DNA from: Cruorifilaria tuberocauda
Taxonomy: Eukaryota > Nematoda > Chromadorea > Rhabditida > Onchocercidae
Assembly (NCBI GenBank): GCA_013365365.1
Contig: JABVXU010000039.1
Location: 124,001 to 188,000 of the forward strand
DNA length: 64,000 bases
Direction of reading: 5' to 3'
Part shown: positions 12,501-26,479 of the stretch, one piece after another
Position numbering within the stretch: position 1 is the first letter of the stretch
How the letters are laid out: each line of letters begins with the position of its first letter
Position numbers and translations under genes: made by a program
Notes under the pieces: model-generated
What the model saw: only the letters and a program-made list of their open reading frames with translations
Told to the model about the DNA's origin: nothing
Database searches by the model: none

Positions 12501-14474
12501 CCATCCAAATCTAAAATTAATATAACAATTTAAAATTACAATACTACATAATCTAAATTAGTATAAGTTAAACAAAATAAACATTGGTAAAAATTGTAAC
12601 CAAACATATAAATTAAAAAATAAAATTAATTTCAAAGAAAAAGTTTTAAATATAAAGATTTTTAATTATCATTAAAAATAGAAATACCTGAAATTTATTG
12701 ATAATTCCCAAAATATTGCATTCTTTATAAGTGATAATAAAGAGATAATAAAGGCAAATGAAATTTTTTAAAATATTATTTGAAGGAGAAAATATCAAGT
12801 TACTGTATATCTCTGTACAGTCTGATACATTGTATTTAATTTTTACCAAATTTCTTCTCTTTAATATGCGATTTTGATAGTCAGATTTTAGAAAACGATA
12901 ATGAACTAGTTCATATTTTAACGTAAGGTCAAATGGTAAATTTGAGAACAAGGAAGTTATAACCTTACTGATTGATCATACTATTTTTATTCGTAGATCA
13001 TGGATGGGATTACTGAAATTTTTGAAAATAGGACAAGAATATTCAGGTTAAATGTCCTAATTTTCTTCATAAAAGAAAATTTCAGGAACTTACGTTATTT
13101 AAGGTATAGAGTAATAATATATTTTAAGAAGAATGTGATTAAAATACTGATAGTGATAGCATTTTGACATACATTCCTTATCATTTACGTAAAAGATAGT
13201 ATCATGACTTTTGCATCAAAAAGGGACAATGATGTCGCTATTGAAATTTTAAGTAAAGTTTTGAAATGTCCTATTTACAGTTGTTCCTTTTTCTTAAAAT
13301 AACTAACCCATGTTCATATCGCTCAAATCCAGATAAAATTCAACATTAGTTAAATTAAACATCTAGAGAATTTATTTAACTAAATTAGAATAAAGCTTAA
13401 TATTATGATATTAACAATTATAGACGATACAGATAGATAGGTTATAGAACGATTGACACAGCAATCATTCAAAATATACTGAAAAATGTGCCGGAAACAA
13501 AAGTAACTTATCCGGAAATTGTGTCGAATTGTGTCTAAATTTTCAGCAACAAAATATTCTTTTAACCGTCAATTTTTTATTCCATAACGAAAATAAATTA
13601 AATTGCGAAATTCTCAAGAATTTGAACGGATTCATGCGCTAAAAATGCTTCTGCGTTGGGATATCGACTATTTAAATTTGAAAAAAGATTGAAATTTCTT
13701 TGATTCAAGGAATCCTCCTATGAGAAATCTTTGAATTCCAGCTCATATATAATAGAATATTAAAAAAAAAATGCGCGAACAGGAAAGAGTGAAGGTGAAA
13801 GAATTTTCCCGACGAATCTTTTGCAGATTTGAGTTAATTAATTAAGATGGTTTTGATCATCTAATTGAGTTAGAGAAGTTTTAACATGCTAAGTCTTAAT
13901 TAGGAGTTAAATCACTTCCTGGATAATGAACTAATATAATTTACCATACCGACAACAGATAACTTTATTTTGTTACTCAAAATATTTTTCATCATTTCAT
14001 TTCCCGATAATGAACCAATAATAGTGACGATAATAGGCTAAACGCATATTACGTTTTACTGGCCGAAATCATTTTTCAAGTAATTTTATGTTACAGCAAC
14101 GAAAAAATAATGGTGAAAATCTAATATTTTTGAGGGAATAGCTGAGCTCCTTTACAGATTTTGCAGATTCTTTTATGGCTCTGCATTTTATGTCTTGCAG
14201 AGAAATAACAACGAACAGTGAAAAAAATCATTGGACAAGTATGGAAAACAGTATATTCTTAAAACTTAAAAAACTGGACTGTCGTCCTCTAGATCCATTT
14301 CTACATCACTCTGCTCCTAAAAAATAGCTTTTTTTAGTTTAGCTTAGCTCATCTTCAAATTTTAACAATCCATAGGTTTCTTTTCAGGCAAAAACACTAA
14401 AAAATGTTTTAAAAAAATTACTGAAAAATAAGGATTTTAGAAAAAGTTAGTGATACTTGAATTTATCTCTAGTT
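9542..14474. other. About 5 kb intergenic region without convincing genes
   Basis: Long AT-rich sequence with dense stops. The longest open frame (minus strand, 12646-12951, 101 codons) is Asn/Ile/Tyr/Leu-rich with no motif or flanking splice signals and is taken as chance. No repeats longer than short A/T runs were recognised. FANCD2 ends at the right edge. Confidence 0.5.
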
Positions 14475-17400
14475 CTAATTCTGATCTAAATCAACTAAGA
14501 AAACGACCTCTGCAAGCTCCATTTCATCATTTTCATCTTCGCCTGCTGCTGATGTTTGTTGCGAGTCACTAGCGCCTTCTTCTATTTCCATTTCTTTTAG
14601 TTCCTCACCCTCAAATTTTATAAATTGTTTGATGCTGAATATAAATGAAGATTTCATTTTGAAGAGAAATTAAACATGCAACTACCTCTCCAATCAATTT
14701 CAATAACCCATCCGAAACAATCAACATAATTTGCAGAAACTGAAAGAGTATCAACCATATGGAATAAAAAAGTTAGTTTCATTTCCCTGTTCATATCCGA
14801 ATATTTCATTGCTAATTGACGATTTCCAAATAAGAAAATATAACTGGGGCCTAAACAAATACAAAAAAAAATGAGCAAAAAGGCACATCTAAATTTCTGC
14901 TCTTCAACAATCCAATCTGAAACGCGCTGTCGCAGTCGATGCCAATCATCAATTGATGAATTGCTCTAATAAACTGCTCCGAAATGGCTCTTAACATAGG
15001 TAGCAATTTCAACAGTGATGCACATTTGGTACTCTGCAAAAATATTTATTATAAAAGGATGAAGGATGTAGAGATAACTTCACCTTATTAGAAACTAAGA
15101 AAATAACATCCTTTAAAGGGATTCAAGTTCAGATTGAAACAATTAAAAATGTATAGCCTTAAATCTACTCGCACTTAAGATTAGGTAGTAACCAAACTTG
15201 TTGCTTATTTCAACAGGTCATCGAATATGTTGCAGTAAGATTCATTTAAGCAGCTTATAGTAAAGTGTAATAAAAAATGAAGTAACCTTTGCATGAGCAC
15301 TCATGTTTTGTAATGAACGATTGCCAATTTGTACTGTCTTCAAAACTGCATTTGCTTCCGCACCATATCTCGCAAACCTCAAAAAAGCTGTCTGGTATCC
15401 TGAGCTATCAGTCTTTGCCACTATAAAATATGAATGGCAATAAATTTCCTTATGTCAACAGTCATTTAATTGAACTTTAAGTTTAAAAAAGAGTAATATG
15501 CCACGTATTTTAAATTTAATTAACTAAAAATTAAACCTCGATTCATCTGACAATAGATATATGAAAGAACTTTTCACAACAAGACTTTGCAAGAATGAGC
15601 GTCCTTCACGTGCAGCAGTTAATAGTACACTGGCATTTCGTAATTCCTAAATAACTTGCTGATTAAAAGCTAAAAGACGAATTCTTTTTGCTGCCGATGT
15701 AAAATTATCTTAAAGTACACGAATGAAAAATCCAGAATTAGATAGCAGATTAATGCAAAAAGAGCTGGTATAAAATGCATTTGTGTTCCAATAAATCCAG
15801 CTTATTGAGCGATATCAAAAACAATTTGGATAAGACTTACAATATTTGTGATATTCAATAACATGCCATAAAGATCTTTTTCCGATTACCCTCGTTCAGC
15901 TGTAGAATTTGAAAGACATAGGAAAGATACCTTTACACGGATTAAGAGAGTTAATAGGCAGAAACTACTAGCAGCAATTTTCCAAAGTGCAAAGCATTCA
16001 TCCTGCTGAAGTTTTCCCTTCTCAACTGCTTGTAAAGATAAAACGTTCCTGATAGTCTCATTCAGTGAACAGAACAAAACTTTATAGACAGAAGCAAAAG
16101 TAGCTCTGAAATGAAGAAACATTAATTAATACATAATATAAACTAGTGCTTGGTTCAACGGATGAATAGCTTTCTATTCAGAAATTCTGGCGACATACTT
16201 GCTAAAACAGATAAAAAGAGATCCTTCATTCTCATCTAAATCCTTGTCGCGACAGGGCTCCAAGGATGATATTCTACTTCGACGTCGTTCGACTTCTGGA
16301 ACTAATTCAGATATTTTGTTTGCTAGTATCCACTGGATTGCAGAAAGTCGCTCAGTTTGCTCTCGAAATGAAAGATATATCCTATAAACAAACTCTTCGC
16401 TCTTAGTTTGTGAAGGCTCGAAAAACATTTATATCATAATAGTCGACAATTTTTTTGATAATTATTTTTTCTAACACTTTTTTACTATAAATAAATAATT
16501 TAGAAACGAATTCCTATCACATAAATAATTTTAAAACATTGAATACTCTTTTCAGTGATATTAATGCTCGAATTCCCGCTATGCACTGTTAAAAACTAAA
16601 CTGATATTTACGAAACAAATTCGACGATAAAGATTACTTAGTTAACTACACATTTATCTATAAACTACGACTATGATTTATAAGAAAATTTTAACAACCT
16701 CAAAATGCTTGCAACCGCTTGATTAAGTGCTGCACCCTTCACCGGTTTTTCCTCTACATCAGACCATTCCTTTTTTAAATACATAAGTGCTGATTTTGCT
16801 GAAAATAACTCTGATAAATATTTCTGTTCAAGGAATTTATTTCAATTCCATTAAAAATTATTTGTCTTATCTATAATTTCTAAACGTTTACCAATTTTGG
16901 ATTTTTGCCGTACGTCGATGAAATCACAGGAAAGTAATTGAAGTAAAGAGACAGCACAATCCAATGTAGGGACGAGCTCGGAAATACTTATAAAGTAGCT
17001 CGAAATGACGTCCTAAGAAACAAATCCAGATAAAACAAAAGAAATGGGGCATTCTACTTTTTCAGTATTAATTATAATTTCTGTGATTAAAAAAGCTTCA
17101 TATTTTATTTCAACTTATTCAAATTATTAATGTAAACCTCTGTGTCATCTGTTCCCTGCGTATCTTCCACAACTCCAGCATTAATCATGGCTCTTTCCAA
17201 ACTCTCCATGAGCGATTTCCGACGTTTCATTCTTAAATGATGCAACTTTTCTTCTTCTGCTGAATCATCTCTGGATATTTTCATAAAATCTTGGCTGAAA
17301 AAATCTACCAATTTCTAACAATAGTAGTAAAGATGACGAATGAAAAGCTAAAATTTAAGGCTTTGTCTCATCAGTATTGCAAAACGATAGGCTAGCAATT

Positions 17401-20400
17401 ATAAGCAAAAAAACTTACGATGAAAATATATCATAGAAAAGAACTAGTGAAGAATACATGAGAGCACTCATTTCAGCGTGATAAGAGCGTTTGGTATTGT
17501 CAAAGACGACAGATGTATCCAGAAGATTTTTGAAATAGTCCACTGCACCATGTAAAATGGCAAATAAGGTCGGAATAACAGATTGAATTGAACGCCAAAT
17601 GATCTTTGGATCATCTACGTCCAAAAACTTTTTTTTATTAGTTTTTCGGGTAGCCTAAATAGTGAAACAGTCGTATTATGTTAAGATTCAATAAATTTAC
17701 GGAAAAAGAAAAAGTTGAATCGTATAGTGGAAAGATCTGTGAGATGACATGAGAAAGAAATTGGTGAATAGACATTTCCAGGAAATGGAACTGAAAGTAA
17801 ATTCAAAAACGAAACTAAAATTTTTGCAATACATTGTTTCGGGAAAATTTGATAGGTAACAAAACTTGAAACTTGTATAAGGGAAAAAATATTAATAAAT
17901 GATTTCATATTACTATCCCGTAGAAATAATTCGTTTGATCAAGATAAAACAAGCTTAATGATGAGAAGACTTGATTTCAGACTTTAGCAATAGAATATCA
18001 ATTAATATAATATCAATATTTCTGCAAATGTTATTACTCGAAACGAACCAAAGAGAGAGATATTTTCTTGCTCTTTTTAGGTAAAAGTTCTTCCAATAAC
18101 TTGCTCAAAGTTTGTAGTAAAAATGTTGTTTGTTTTCTTTTCTTTGGCAACAACTGAAATAAGCCATAATCTGTTAAAAACGAGCAAAGATAACAGAAGA
18201 TCTGATTTATCTAAATTTGCTCATTTCCTAAATTCCATTTCTTGGAGTAAAATTAGTTATTGCATAGGCAAACCGCGTATTGCTGACATAATTTAGTCTG
18301 TGACATGAAAAAATTTGAGCAAAAATTAAATTAAATTGCAGTGTCATAATAGGAGGAAACAAGCGCTTAATTGTTAGACATCTCTACCAACTGAATATGC
18401 CAATTATAGTTCAACATATTTGAAAAATAACCTTGAACTTACTTCAATCAAATGAATAACAGAGGTGAAACTGAGTGGTATGAAAAAGGAAACCAACTGA
18501 GATTCGGCAACAAGTTTCTGTCGAGTTAAATTTTTAGTTATCATGTGTTTGACCTGTTCAATTTCGACAGTTTTTGTTTTGCTAACGTTCATTTGAATAT
18601 CGTTCTTTTGTGAATCTTCTTCCTACAATATCATATCGAGATATTATCAATTCCTAATATCTTTTAAGATAGTCTCCTAACATTCTTCAATCGAAAAATT
18701 GCAGTCGATTTGGGCTACTTATTCCGCAAGCAATGACTCCCAATACTTACCTGTTGAATTAATGAAATTCGTACTGGTAATTGCTTGTGCCAATTTTCAA
18801 ACTCATAGGTATTAAATTCGATACAATTATAACTTCTTAAGTATAGGTAAATCCATCATGAATGTAATGAAGAGATTCTCTAAACTTACATTTTCTTTGT
18901 CTTCCGTTTCACAGAATTTGCTTACTTCGTCATCTGTATACCTTATTTCACTTTCACTTGCATTATTTCTCTTTCTAGCATTGATTGCATTTGCATTTCT
19001 CCGGCTTTTTATGGATGAAGATTTTTTAGAAATATCGTAAAACACTATTAATTCGGTTTGCTCAAAATCCAATACGCATGGCAATCTATATTCTTCGATT
19101 TCTAGAATAACAACTTTTAATGATTGGAAAATGGTACGAATAAATGCTTAGTTTATCATGATATGCTTTCGATGCATCGCTTCATACCATTTACTCGTTC
19201 AGTTGAAAGGGTATTTCCTACTCCTAATCTTCTTATCTCAACAGACATAAGCAGCTTTCTTCCAAACAAAATTTATTTAGAAATTTAACCAACTTTGAAT
19301 GGTATACTTCAGACTTTTCTGACATTCTATCATCAATGCAAATCTTTTGCGTAATATGGCATTGATAGCTTCCGTATCCGTTCCATATATTTTGTTGTCG
19401 CTTACAGCAAATGTATTTAGCATCTAAAATTTGTTTTGTAATTTCAATAAAATTATAGGAAATATATAATGCGGCACAAAACAGAACAAAAATCGAGAGT
19501 ATAGAACTTTGTAATGCTGTGGCTTCTACCCCACAAGCTTGATCCTATTATATTCAGGATTTAAGACACAGAACTAAAAAATTAAATTACGATACGTTCG
19601 CTTCTATTTGAATTTTTGACGATTCAATTTTGGAATCACTACATATATGAAGTTCGTTTTACTAATAAACTATACTTTTAAGGACAGGCGATTATTGCTA
19701 TTCATAAACCTTTTGAAGATTTTTTGTCGATTTATGGTAGTTTTAATGATATTCATTTATACACTATTTTGCACGATATTGGGTTAGTTGAGATGAAAAC
19801 CGAGAGATGATTCAAATTCGTATCATCGAATAGAACAATCGTTTTCTAAACGATATTTTCATTAATTTATTAATTATCTTAATGCATTAAAAACTAGCCA
19901 AACGGATCCATTGAATGCAGAAAAAAAAAATGTCACAATTGATAATTCTGCTCTGATTATCTTTTGCTTCCAGATCGATTTCAGCCATTGAAATATTCGA
20001 TTCTAAAATAACATCCTGAACTCTAGTATGTTAGCGATTCCATTCATAATTTTTAAATGAATGATTGCCAATGTGCACCTTCATAAAATAATAAAGAAAA
20101 GAAAAACTCTATCTAATTTGACTGGGAGAGCAAAATTCAAACTACCTACAATATTTTTACATCCTCGCAGGGATTTTAAAAAATAAGAATTGAAACTGTA
20201 TATTAAAATTATGTGTTATATACCTAATATAAAGCGAAGTTCCATAAGAAAACCATTGCTGTTTTGTCTACTGGCCCATAAATATTTCAACTTAGTGAGC
20301 GCTAGAAGAAGTTGAAAATGAGCAAGTGGTTCAAAAACCCGATTTCCCGAATCGCATATTTTCGAAGAATATTTTACCAGCTTGCTTAAAGAGAACCACT

Positions 20401-23400
20401 CTTTATGCATTGAATTACTGTAGCGTTCGTCTTCCAGTCGACTGAAATATGAAATTAATATTTTTCCAATTTCATGAAATCGTAATTATAAATTAAAACA
20501 TCACATGGACGATTCAAGGTATAGGTTGCATGCTTTAATTTTTAATCTTTTAATTTGAATATAACTGATTCAGATAATGAAGATTCCAGTTCCTTTTAAA
20601 TTTTTTATTCTTGAAATAATATTAAAGCATATCAAAAATATGTTTTTACTATTACCTTTGTATAGAATTTCGCTCAAGTTCCTGCAGATAATCTCGGCGG
20701 AATTCCATACATAGTCTTTCAGCCCAGACAATCTGAAATTAATACAACAAATGTATTGGCTCAATGGTTAACTATTACTACTACTACTCTGATTTGAAGC
20801 ATTGCTGAGCAGGAAAAAGTTTCCTGTTGTTAATATATGTAAAAATATAAAAAATATACTTAAAATTGAATAAATAAGTACCAAAATAACTGAAAGTTAG
20901 TGGAATGTATTTCACCTCATATCAAAGTAAAGAAACGGTTAATGGGGTCGAAGGTATTGTAATGAAGTTACAATATTAACTTATTTTATAAATCAAGATT
21001 GATACAGCATGATTTGAAGATCAATTTAATCACGAATATACCAAAATTATTAGATAATTATTGACCAAAATAGCGCTGTGTTCAAATCCAGTGCTAGTAT
21101 TCAGGATCGTTGCAAAATGCTGATAGAAACAAGCGCGCAAATAAGCATTACATCTTGTTCTTTCATCGAGTAATGTTAACTTTTGTTTGATCATGTTTTC
21201 CCGATCACTGGTGTTCAATCTGTATGAGAACTATTTCAAGTTGGTAATGAATAATTTAAATTGAAAAAATCTTTATTCTGGTTCATCAAATAAATATTAC
21301 CAAACTTTTAGAGAATTTGCTTTGACAAGAACAGTATTCTAAAAAGTCATATAAAGATACCTGTCGTTCATTAGGTATTGTTGTAGTTGCATCAACATGC
21401 CAAAGATCCCCCAGACTTTTTCTTTTGTCGAGGACGAAGATATCATTTGTTCAATTTCAAAATCTAGTCCTTTGTGCTGCATTAAAAGACATTTTCATTA
21501 TTCTTTTCGATAGCTATTGGCAGAGTTTTGCATTTAGAATATATTGCCTCTGTGGAATCCAATACTTACATTTCCAGTAATTTGTGACTGCTGGGTAATT
21601 CGTTCCACCAAAAGTAATATATTGAAAAACCGGCACACATTGTCAAATGAGAAATTGATCAAACATGGTATTTTTTTCTGAAAATAAAACAAGGAGGCAA
21701 TCAAAATTGAAACATTATTTTAATTATATTCAGTACATAATTCAGGGTCGCTGTTCTGACAGCACAATCATTTACGATCATATCGCAAACTGCATTAATT
21801 GCTCGCTTAAGACTTGATCTGAAATTTCAAAATCTAAGAAGTTAAAAGTTTCGAATTTAAGATTTACACTGAGAACACCAAAGAACTTCGTAATTTCTCC
21901 ACCATGATTTTCAGCAACATCCTGCAACATTGAAAGCGTTGTACTGATTTCCTCTTCCGTTCCACTCAAGTGTTGAATTATGTTATTGAAAATCTGAAAA
22001 TTAAGTTCATTTATGCGAACTTCTTAAATCCGTAAATTATTTATTGAAACATATCTCAAACTTCGATAAATCCAGCCCTCCTACATCAAAAAAGCGACCA
22101 AAAAAGATCGTACCACTGACTGCTCTGATGGAAGTTTGATAAACAAAGTTTTATATCCATGAGCTCCAAACTGTATATAAAGTAGTGTCGGAGACCACAT
22201 TAAACTTCCGAAGAAATTACAGATTGGCCGGGAAAAGCGCGTAGTAAACTGAAATTCTTCAGTCCGAAAGATTAAAATTCTTTGATTCCAAATGCTAAAA
22301 ATATTTCTCACAGAAAGTAGGCAATCAAAAGAATAGATTTTTTTAATTACTAAAGAGGATATTCTATAAATTTTTTCTCAAAGTCAGAGATAATTTCAAT
22401 CTAATTTCCTGCAGAGCTCATATTTCACAGAAAAAAATGTGAGCAAATGAATGAAAGAACTTTATGTAAGGATCATTAAAAAAGAAAAGGTATACTTCAA
22501 TATATTCAAAAGCCAACATAACAAGTTGTTCCAATTGAAAATGCTGATTGCATAAAATCTGTTGTTTGAAGATATTGTGAATTGTGTGTCTCCAATTACT
22601 CACATCCATCAAAGCAAAACAAAATAAAATATCAAAAAGAACTGGAATCTGAAATGACATACAGCAGATGATAAATATTAATTGGGATCATAAGAATACT
22701 GATGCAGCATAATGACACAACTGTGTTGAGGCATGCAATCCGAATATGAATTAGAATCCTTTTTATCCGAATTAATTTCTAATTTTTATCTCAGATATAT
22801 GATACAAAAACTAACCTTCTTTGCAACTGGAACAAGATCCTCGTTGGCAATATCAGCTTTTTCATTACTTTCATCATTTTGCTCCTGTTTTTCGGTGGTC
22901 AACATAACTAATGCGTCTTTCCAGTAACGTCCGTCACTAGTTTTCATTTTCTTTAAAATTATTTCAAAAATTTCCGTTAATACCTGGCCAGCTGTTCTCT
23001 TTCTGAAATCAGCAGATATGCTCGAAGACTATGAGAACATTTGGAAGATAATGATAGAAAATTAATACATTAAATTAGAAACAAGACTTAATAAGAAAAC
23101 GTTAAGCAGCATAGATGTATGGAAAAGTATAATCTTTTTCTAAAATCTGCAATTTAAAAGTAAATAAAAATGTAACACCTCGTTCCTGTCTCCGTACTTT
23201 TTAGGTTTTCTATCTGTAAGTGTGTTCGAAGGCTGAAGAGAATATTTCGGAAGGCAAATTTCTCATTTTTATGAATACTGCCTAAGCAATATGCCAACAG
23301 TTCCGGCAATACTTCCATGTTCAATTTCATTACATTTTGCAACATAATTCCACGAATCTAAAAATAAAAGCTCAATGATGAAATAATATAGCAATCCATA

Positions 23401-25988
23401 CTGAAGAAAATTTATTGCAAGATATAAGAATTCACTGCTAATACAATTGAAACGAAAGAAAACAACAGAGATAAATACAAACACCGCAAAAAACAACAAT
23501 GAAATTAGTTGAAGTTATTTATTAGACATGAGAATTATGAATTGATTTTATGGGATTTAATTTTTGAAACGCAAATTACCTTATTTGTTGTTTGTTCATC
23601 AGTTCGAAGTAAAAGGAGTGTTTGGAGGATGGTGACTCGGAAGGATAACGAATTATCGCGAATTTTGCTCAGAAACATTTGTTGCAAATTATTTGCAGCA
23701 TCTGAAAAAAAAAAGAAACTTTAATGGAATGAAACTAAAAATGATTTTTATAATATTGAATTACTTCTTATAATATTTATAGTATTACAGAGATAAATAA
23801 TTCGCTTATTTTAAAATGAGGAATAAAGTACGGCAGCATTCATACTACGATTGCAATTCACTGCCATGAAGAATCCAACAAATGAAAACTCGACTAGTTT
23901 TCAGTTTTCAATTTTCAAATCTAATAATGAAAAAATAGACCTTGTTGAACGATGTGACTAGGTAGGATTTCCGGTAGAACTTGTATCAAGGCATCACGCG
24001 GGGCACAACGCCAATTCTCCAGATCACAATCAAAAATTGAATTGAAAATCCGTTCACAGTCATATATAGTGTCCAAATAACGAAACTGAGCGATGCAAGC
24101 AAGTGCAAGGGAGTCATTTTTCGCGCTATCATTAGTAACGCTAAAACTTTGATCTTGAATTAGCAAAAAAGAACCCATATTCAAATGTGCAAACAAAACC
24201 AGGATATGCTTTCAAAGTATCACACAACTAATAAATTGACCGATAGAGGTACTTCCTCATCAGACAGAACAATCTCAATATTACTCTAGTATTCTAATGT
24301 CTTTAAAATAAGTCGGTTATTGTGTCATTAACTGTTTATTGTGTCTCTAACTAAAAAAACAATAAAACAAGTAAACAACGATACGACCAATTTTATTTAT
24401 AAAGAATTTTTTGTAATTGGTTCTGCAATTCTGATTTCGATTTTGTTCATTAAGAAATTCTGCAACTTTACCTTTTTGCATATGTTTCAATCTTTTTAAG
24501 CAACAAATCAAATGTGACAGCTTGTGATGAACTTGACATCAATAGAGCTCGAAAAAATGTATCCTATAATATAAAATTTCGATAAAGCTGACTACTAATA
24601 AGTTTTAAGGAGATCTACCTAGTATTTTAAACGAATGAAAGCTCCTGCTGGTAAAAAATCGAATACCTTAGAAAACACAGAAAATTTCTCTGCATGTACA
24701 AAAAATTAGAATGAGAAAAGATTGCTGACCACATATCCCGCTTCGGTAGCAGAAGGTGATAAATACATCCTAAGTTTGGCCTCTTCAACAATTTCTTCTT
24801 CAAAAAGATCGAAGAAAGCTGCTCTTTCCTGCAATATCTTTTAAGATAAATGCAAGTAGATAATTTTTAAAAGATGTAAAGAAAAAATGGCAAATTAAAA
24901 TATAATATAAAATATCGCTATAAGATAATTCTCTCACACTGTCATCCTTGCAGTATGTATCCAATTTCTTTACCAGATCATAAAAACTATTTGCTGCAAC
25001 AAAAACATGACATTAATGCACATATAATTAATTAATTGCAAAGAATTATACCATGGCCATATGTGTCGCCACAATTATTAGTGTTGTAATTCGAAAGTTT
25101 TTAGTATTATCATAAAACCAAATCTGTCAGCAGAATCAACGAGTCAGGTAGTAACACCGAGGGCTACATAAGTTTTGCATACTTTTTGACTTATACCAGC
25201 AACGCTTTACTAACAATAATTACTAGAGGAAATAAAACATAAGAAAACATAAAGATCAAATCTAACCTAAATATACTGATATTTCATCATTGTCGCTTGT
25301 GCACATTTCAACTCCCACTTTTTCCAATAAATTTTCAAACATATTTCGCGGTGATATTTTATTGAAATTTAATTTACATACATTTCCATTCTGCGACTGT
25401 GTATAACAGCGATCAAGAGCTCGACGAAATTCCCTTTCATCGATTATCGGATAATCATTTTCCAAGAAATCATCTTTTGTTGATGATACTTGAGATGGTG
25501 CTGAAACACAACTGAAACTTGTGACAGAGAAAAGCAACTGCGGAAATGATAAAGCTGTTCAACGATGTATGAATTCATCTACAGTCATAACATTTTCAAC
25601 AAATTCTCTAATTGAAAGATTAGATTTTAAATGAATTTAAACCAAGGTAAACATTCAATAGCGCTCAAATATTTAAATACTTATTCCGCCCACTTCTTTA
25701 TCTAACTGAAAAGAACGCTGGAGTTCAAAAAACTACAGTACAGAAATAAATGACGTGATACACGCAAACGAGATATACACTTACCGATCAACTATAGAAG
25801 TTATATCTTAATTAATCTACTCTTTCGTTGATATAGTATTCCATTTTACAGTAAAACCTGTGGATAGCAATATACTAACCATCAGCAGGGGGTGGCGTTG
25901 CACGAATGGATCCAGAGCTATCCGTTGGTGATTCGTTCGATTTTTGCATAGTCCCTGACACGCCTCGACCTTTCCTCCGTCGAAACAT
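14475..25988 (-). CDS. FANCD2: FANCD2, Fanconi anaemia DNA crosslink-repair protein, about 34 exons
   Basis: FANCD2 forms the ID clamp with FANCI on DNA and is monoubiquitinated during interstrand-crosslink repair in the nucleus. Matches to the human protein run from end to end: ALIQVLPEIL; ISSSSTKEKVWGIFGML against the human LSSTVFKYKLIGIIGAV; CDSAFQIGLLKSRNLDGEEL against [20 protein letters not shown]. Exons: 25988-25880, 25500-25267, 24993-24938, 24828-24733, 24563-24472, 24140-23941, 23701-23580, 23357-23179, 23020-22816, 22648-22496, 22248-22099, 21993-about 21868, about 21815-21737, 21677-21570, 21476-21361, 21219-21066, 20732-20656, 20441-20224, 20020-19899, 19423-19294, 19101-18890, 18801-18751, 18622-18443, 18153-18049, 17654-17419, 17294-17138, 17012-16892, 16798-16699, 16381-16199, 16105-15931, 15646-15537, 15404-15287, 15033-14887, 14609-14475. 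The product is about 1,580 residues (human 1,451). The exon 12/13 junction is unresolved. Lys at 21677-21675 aligns with human ubiquitination site K561. The tail is acidic, as in the human protein. Confidence 0.93.
21672..21677 (-). other. FANCD2: Codons for the predicted FANCD2 monoubiquitination lysine (Lys-Lys pair)
   Basis: Exon 14 opens with Lys-Lys-Ile-Pro-Cys-Leu. Aligning the joined exon 13/14 peptide NDCAVRTATLNYK with human NPSAMMMNAVFVK gives 13 residues without a gap and places the first Lys (21677-21675) on K561. The site lies exactly at a splice junction. Approximate residue number is 600. Confidence 0.7.
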
Positions 25989-26479
25989 CGTTCACTTATT
26001 TTCTAATCAATCTTTTCGAAATTTAATTTAATACAAAACATTTCAAGCATTCAGGAATTCCCGTCATAAAAATACCCCTCGAATATCAATCAGCTTTCAA
26101 GGATATCTTTTTCAGTTCTCTTCCGAATGATTGCTTCCAAACTGAACTATCCATTACCCAAATGCACAACTTTATTTAAACTAACGAAAAACACACTCCT
26201 GGCAACTTCCAAATATTAACTACCAATTTTCTTTGAATAAATTTCCCGCTCGATGGGACGCCATGCAACTTGTACCTCACGCAGCAGATTGACCTTCTAG
26301 TACTGTTCTTACTTTTAGACTTCATTGTCATCTTGAAATGCTCTTTATTATGATGCAAGAGACATTTCAATAAACTTTTATCACCGTCATTATTATTGCA
26401 AATCAAGAACGAAACAAATAACAAATAATAGAGAATTTGCAGGTTACACACCAAATCTTTCTATAACGTTATGTTTCTT
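25989..26479. other. Spacer between PGAP3 stop and FANCD2 start
   Basis: The 491-bp spacer separates two minus-strand genes. Upstream of the FANCD2 ATG the minus strand reads GATTGATTAG then AAAATAAGTGAACG, a candidate trans-splice acceptor. The 92-codon open stretch at 26176-26454 has no family character. Confidence 0.4.

Noticed and set aside
12646..12951. 101-codon open frame on the minus strand in the gene-poor region
   Set aside because: Asn/Ile/Tyr/Leu-rich composition typical of AT-rich noise, no motif, no splice context.
21819..21869. In-frame extension of FANCD2 exon 12 ending QVLSEQLMQF
   Set aside because: It leads to a stop, and the other frame continues into the K561 region with a gap-free match to human FANCD2.
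26176..26454. 92-codon minus-strand frame between PGAP3 and FANCD2
   Set aside because: Not in frame with either gene and no domain; taken as chance in the spacer.
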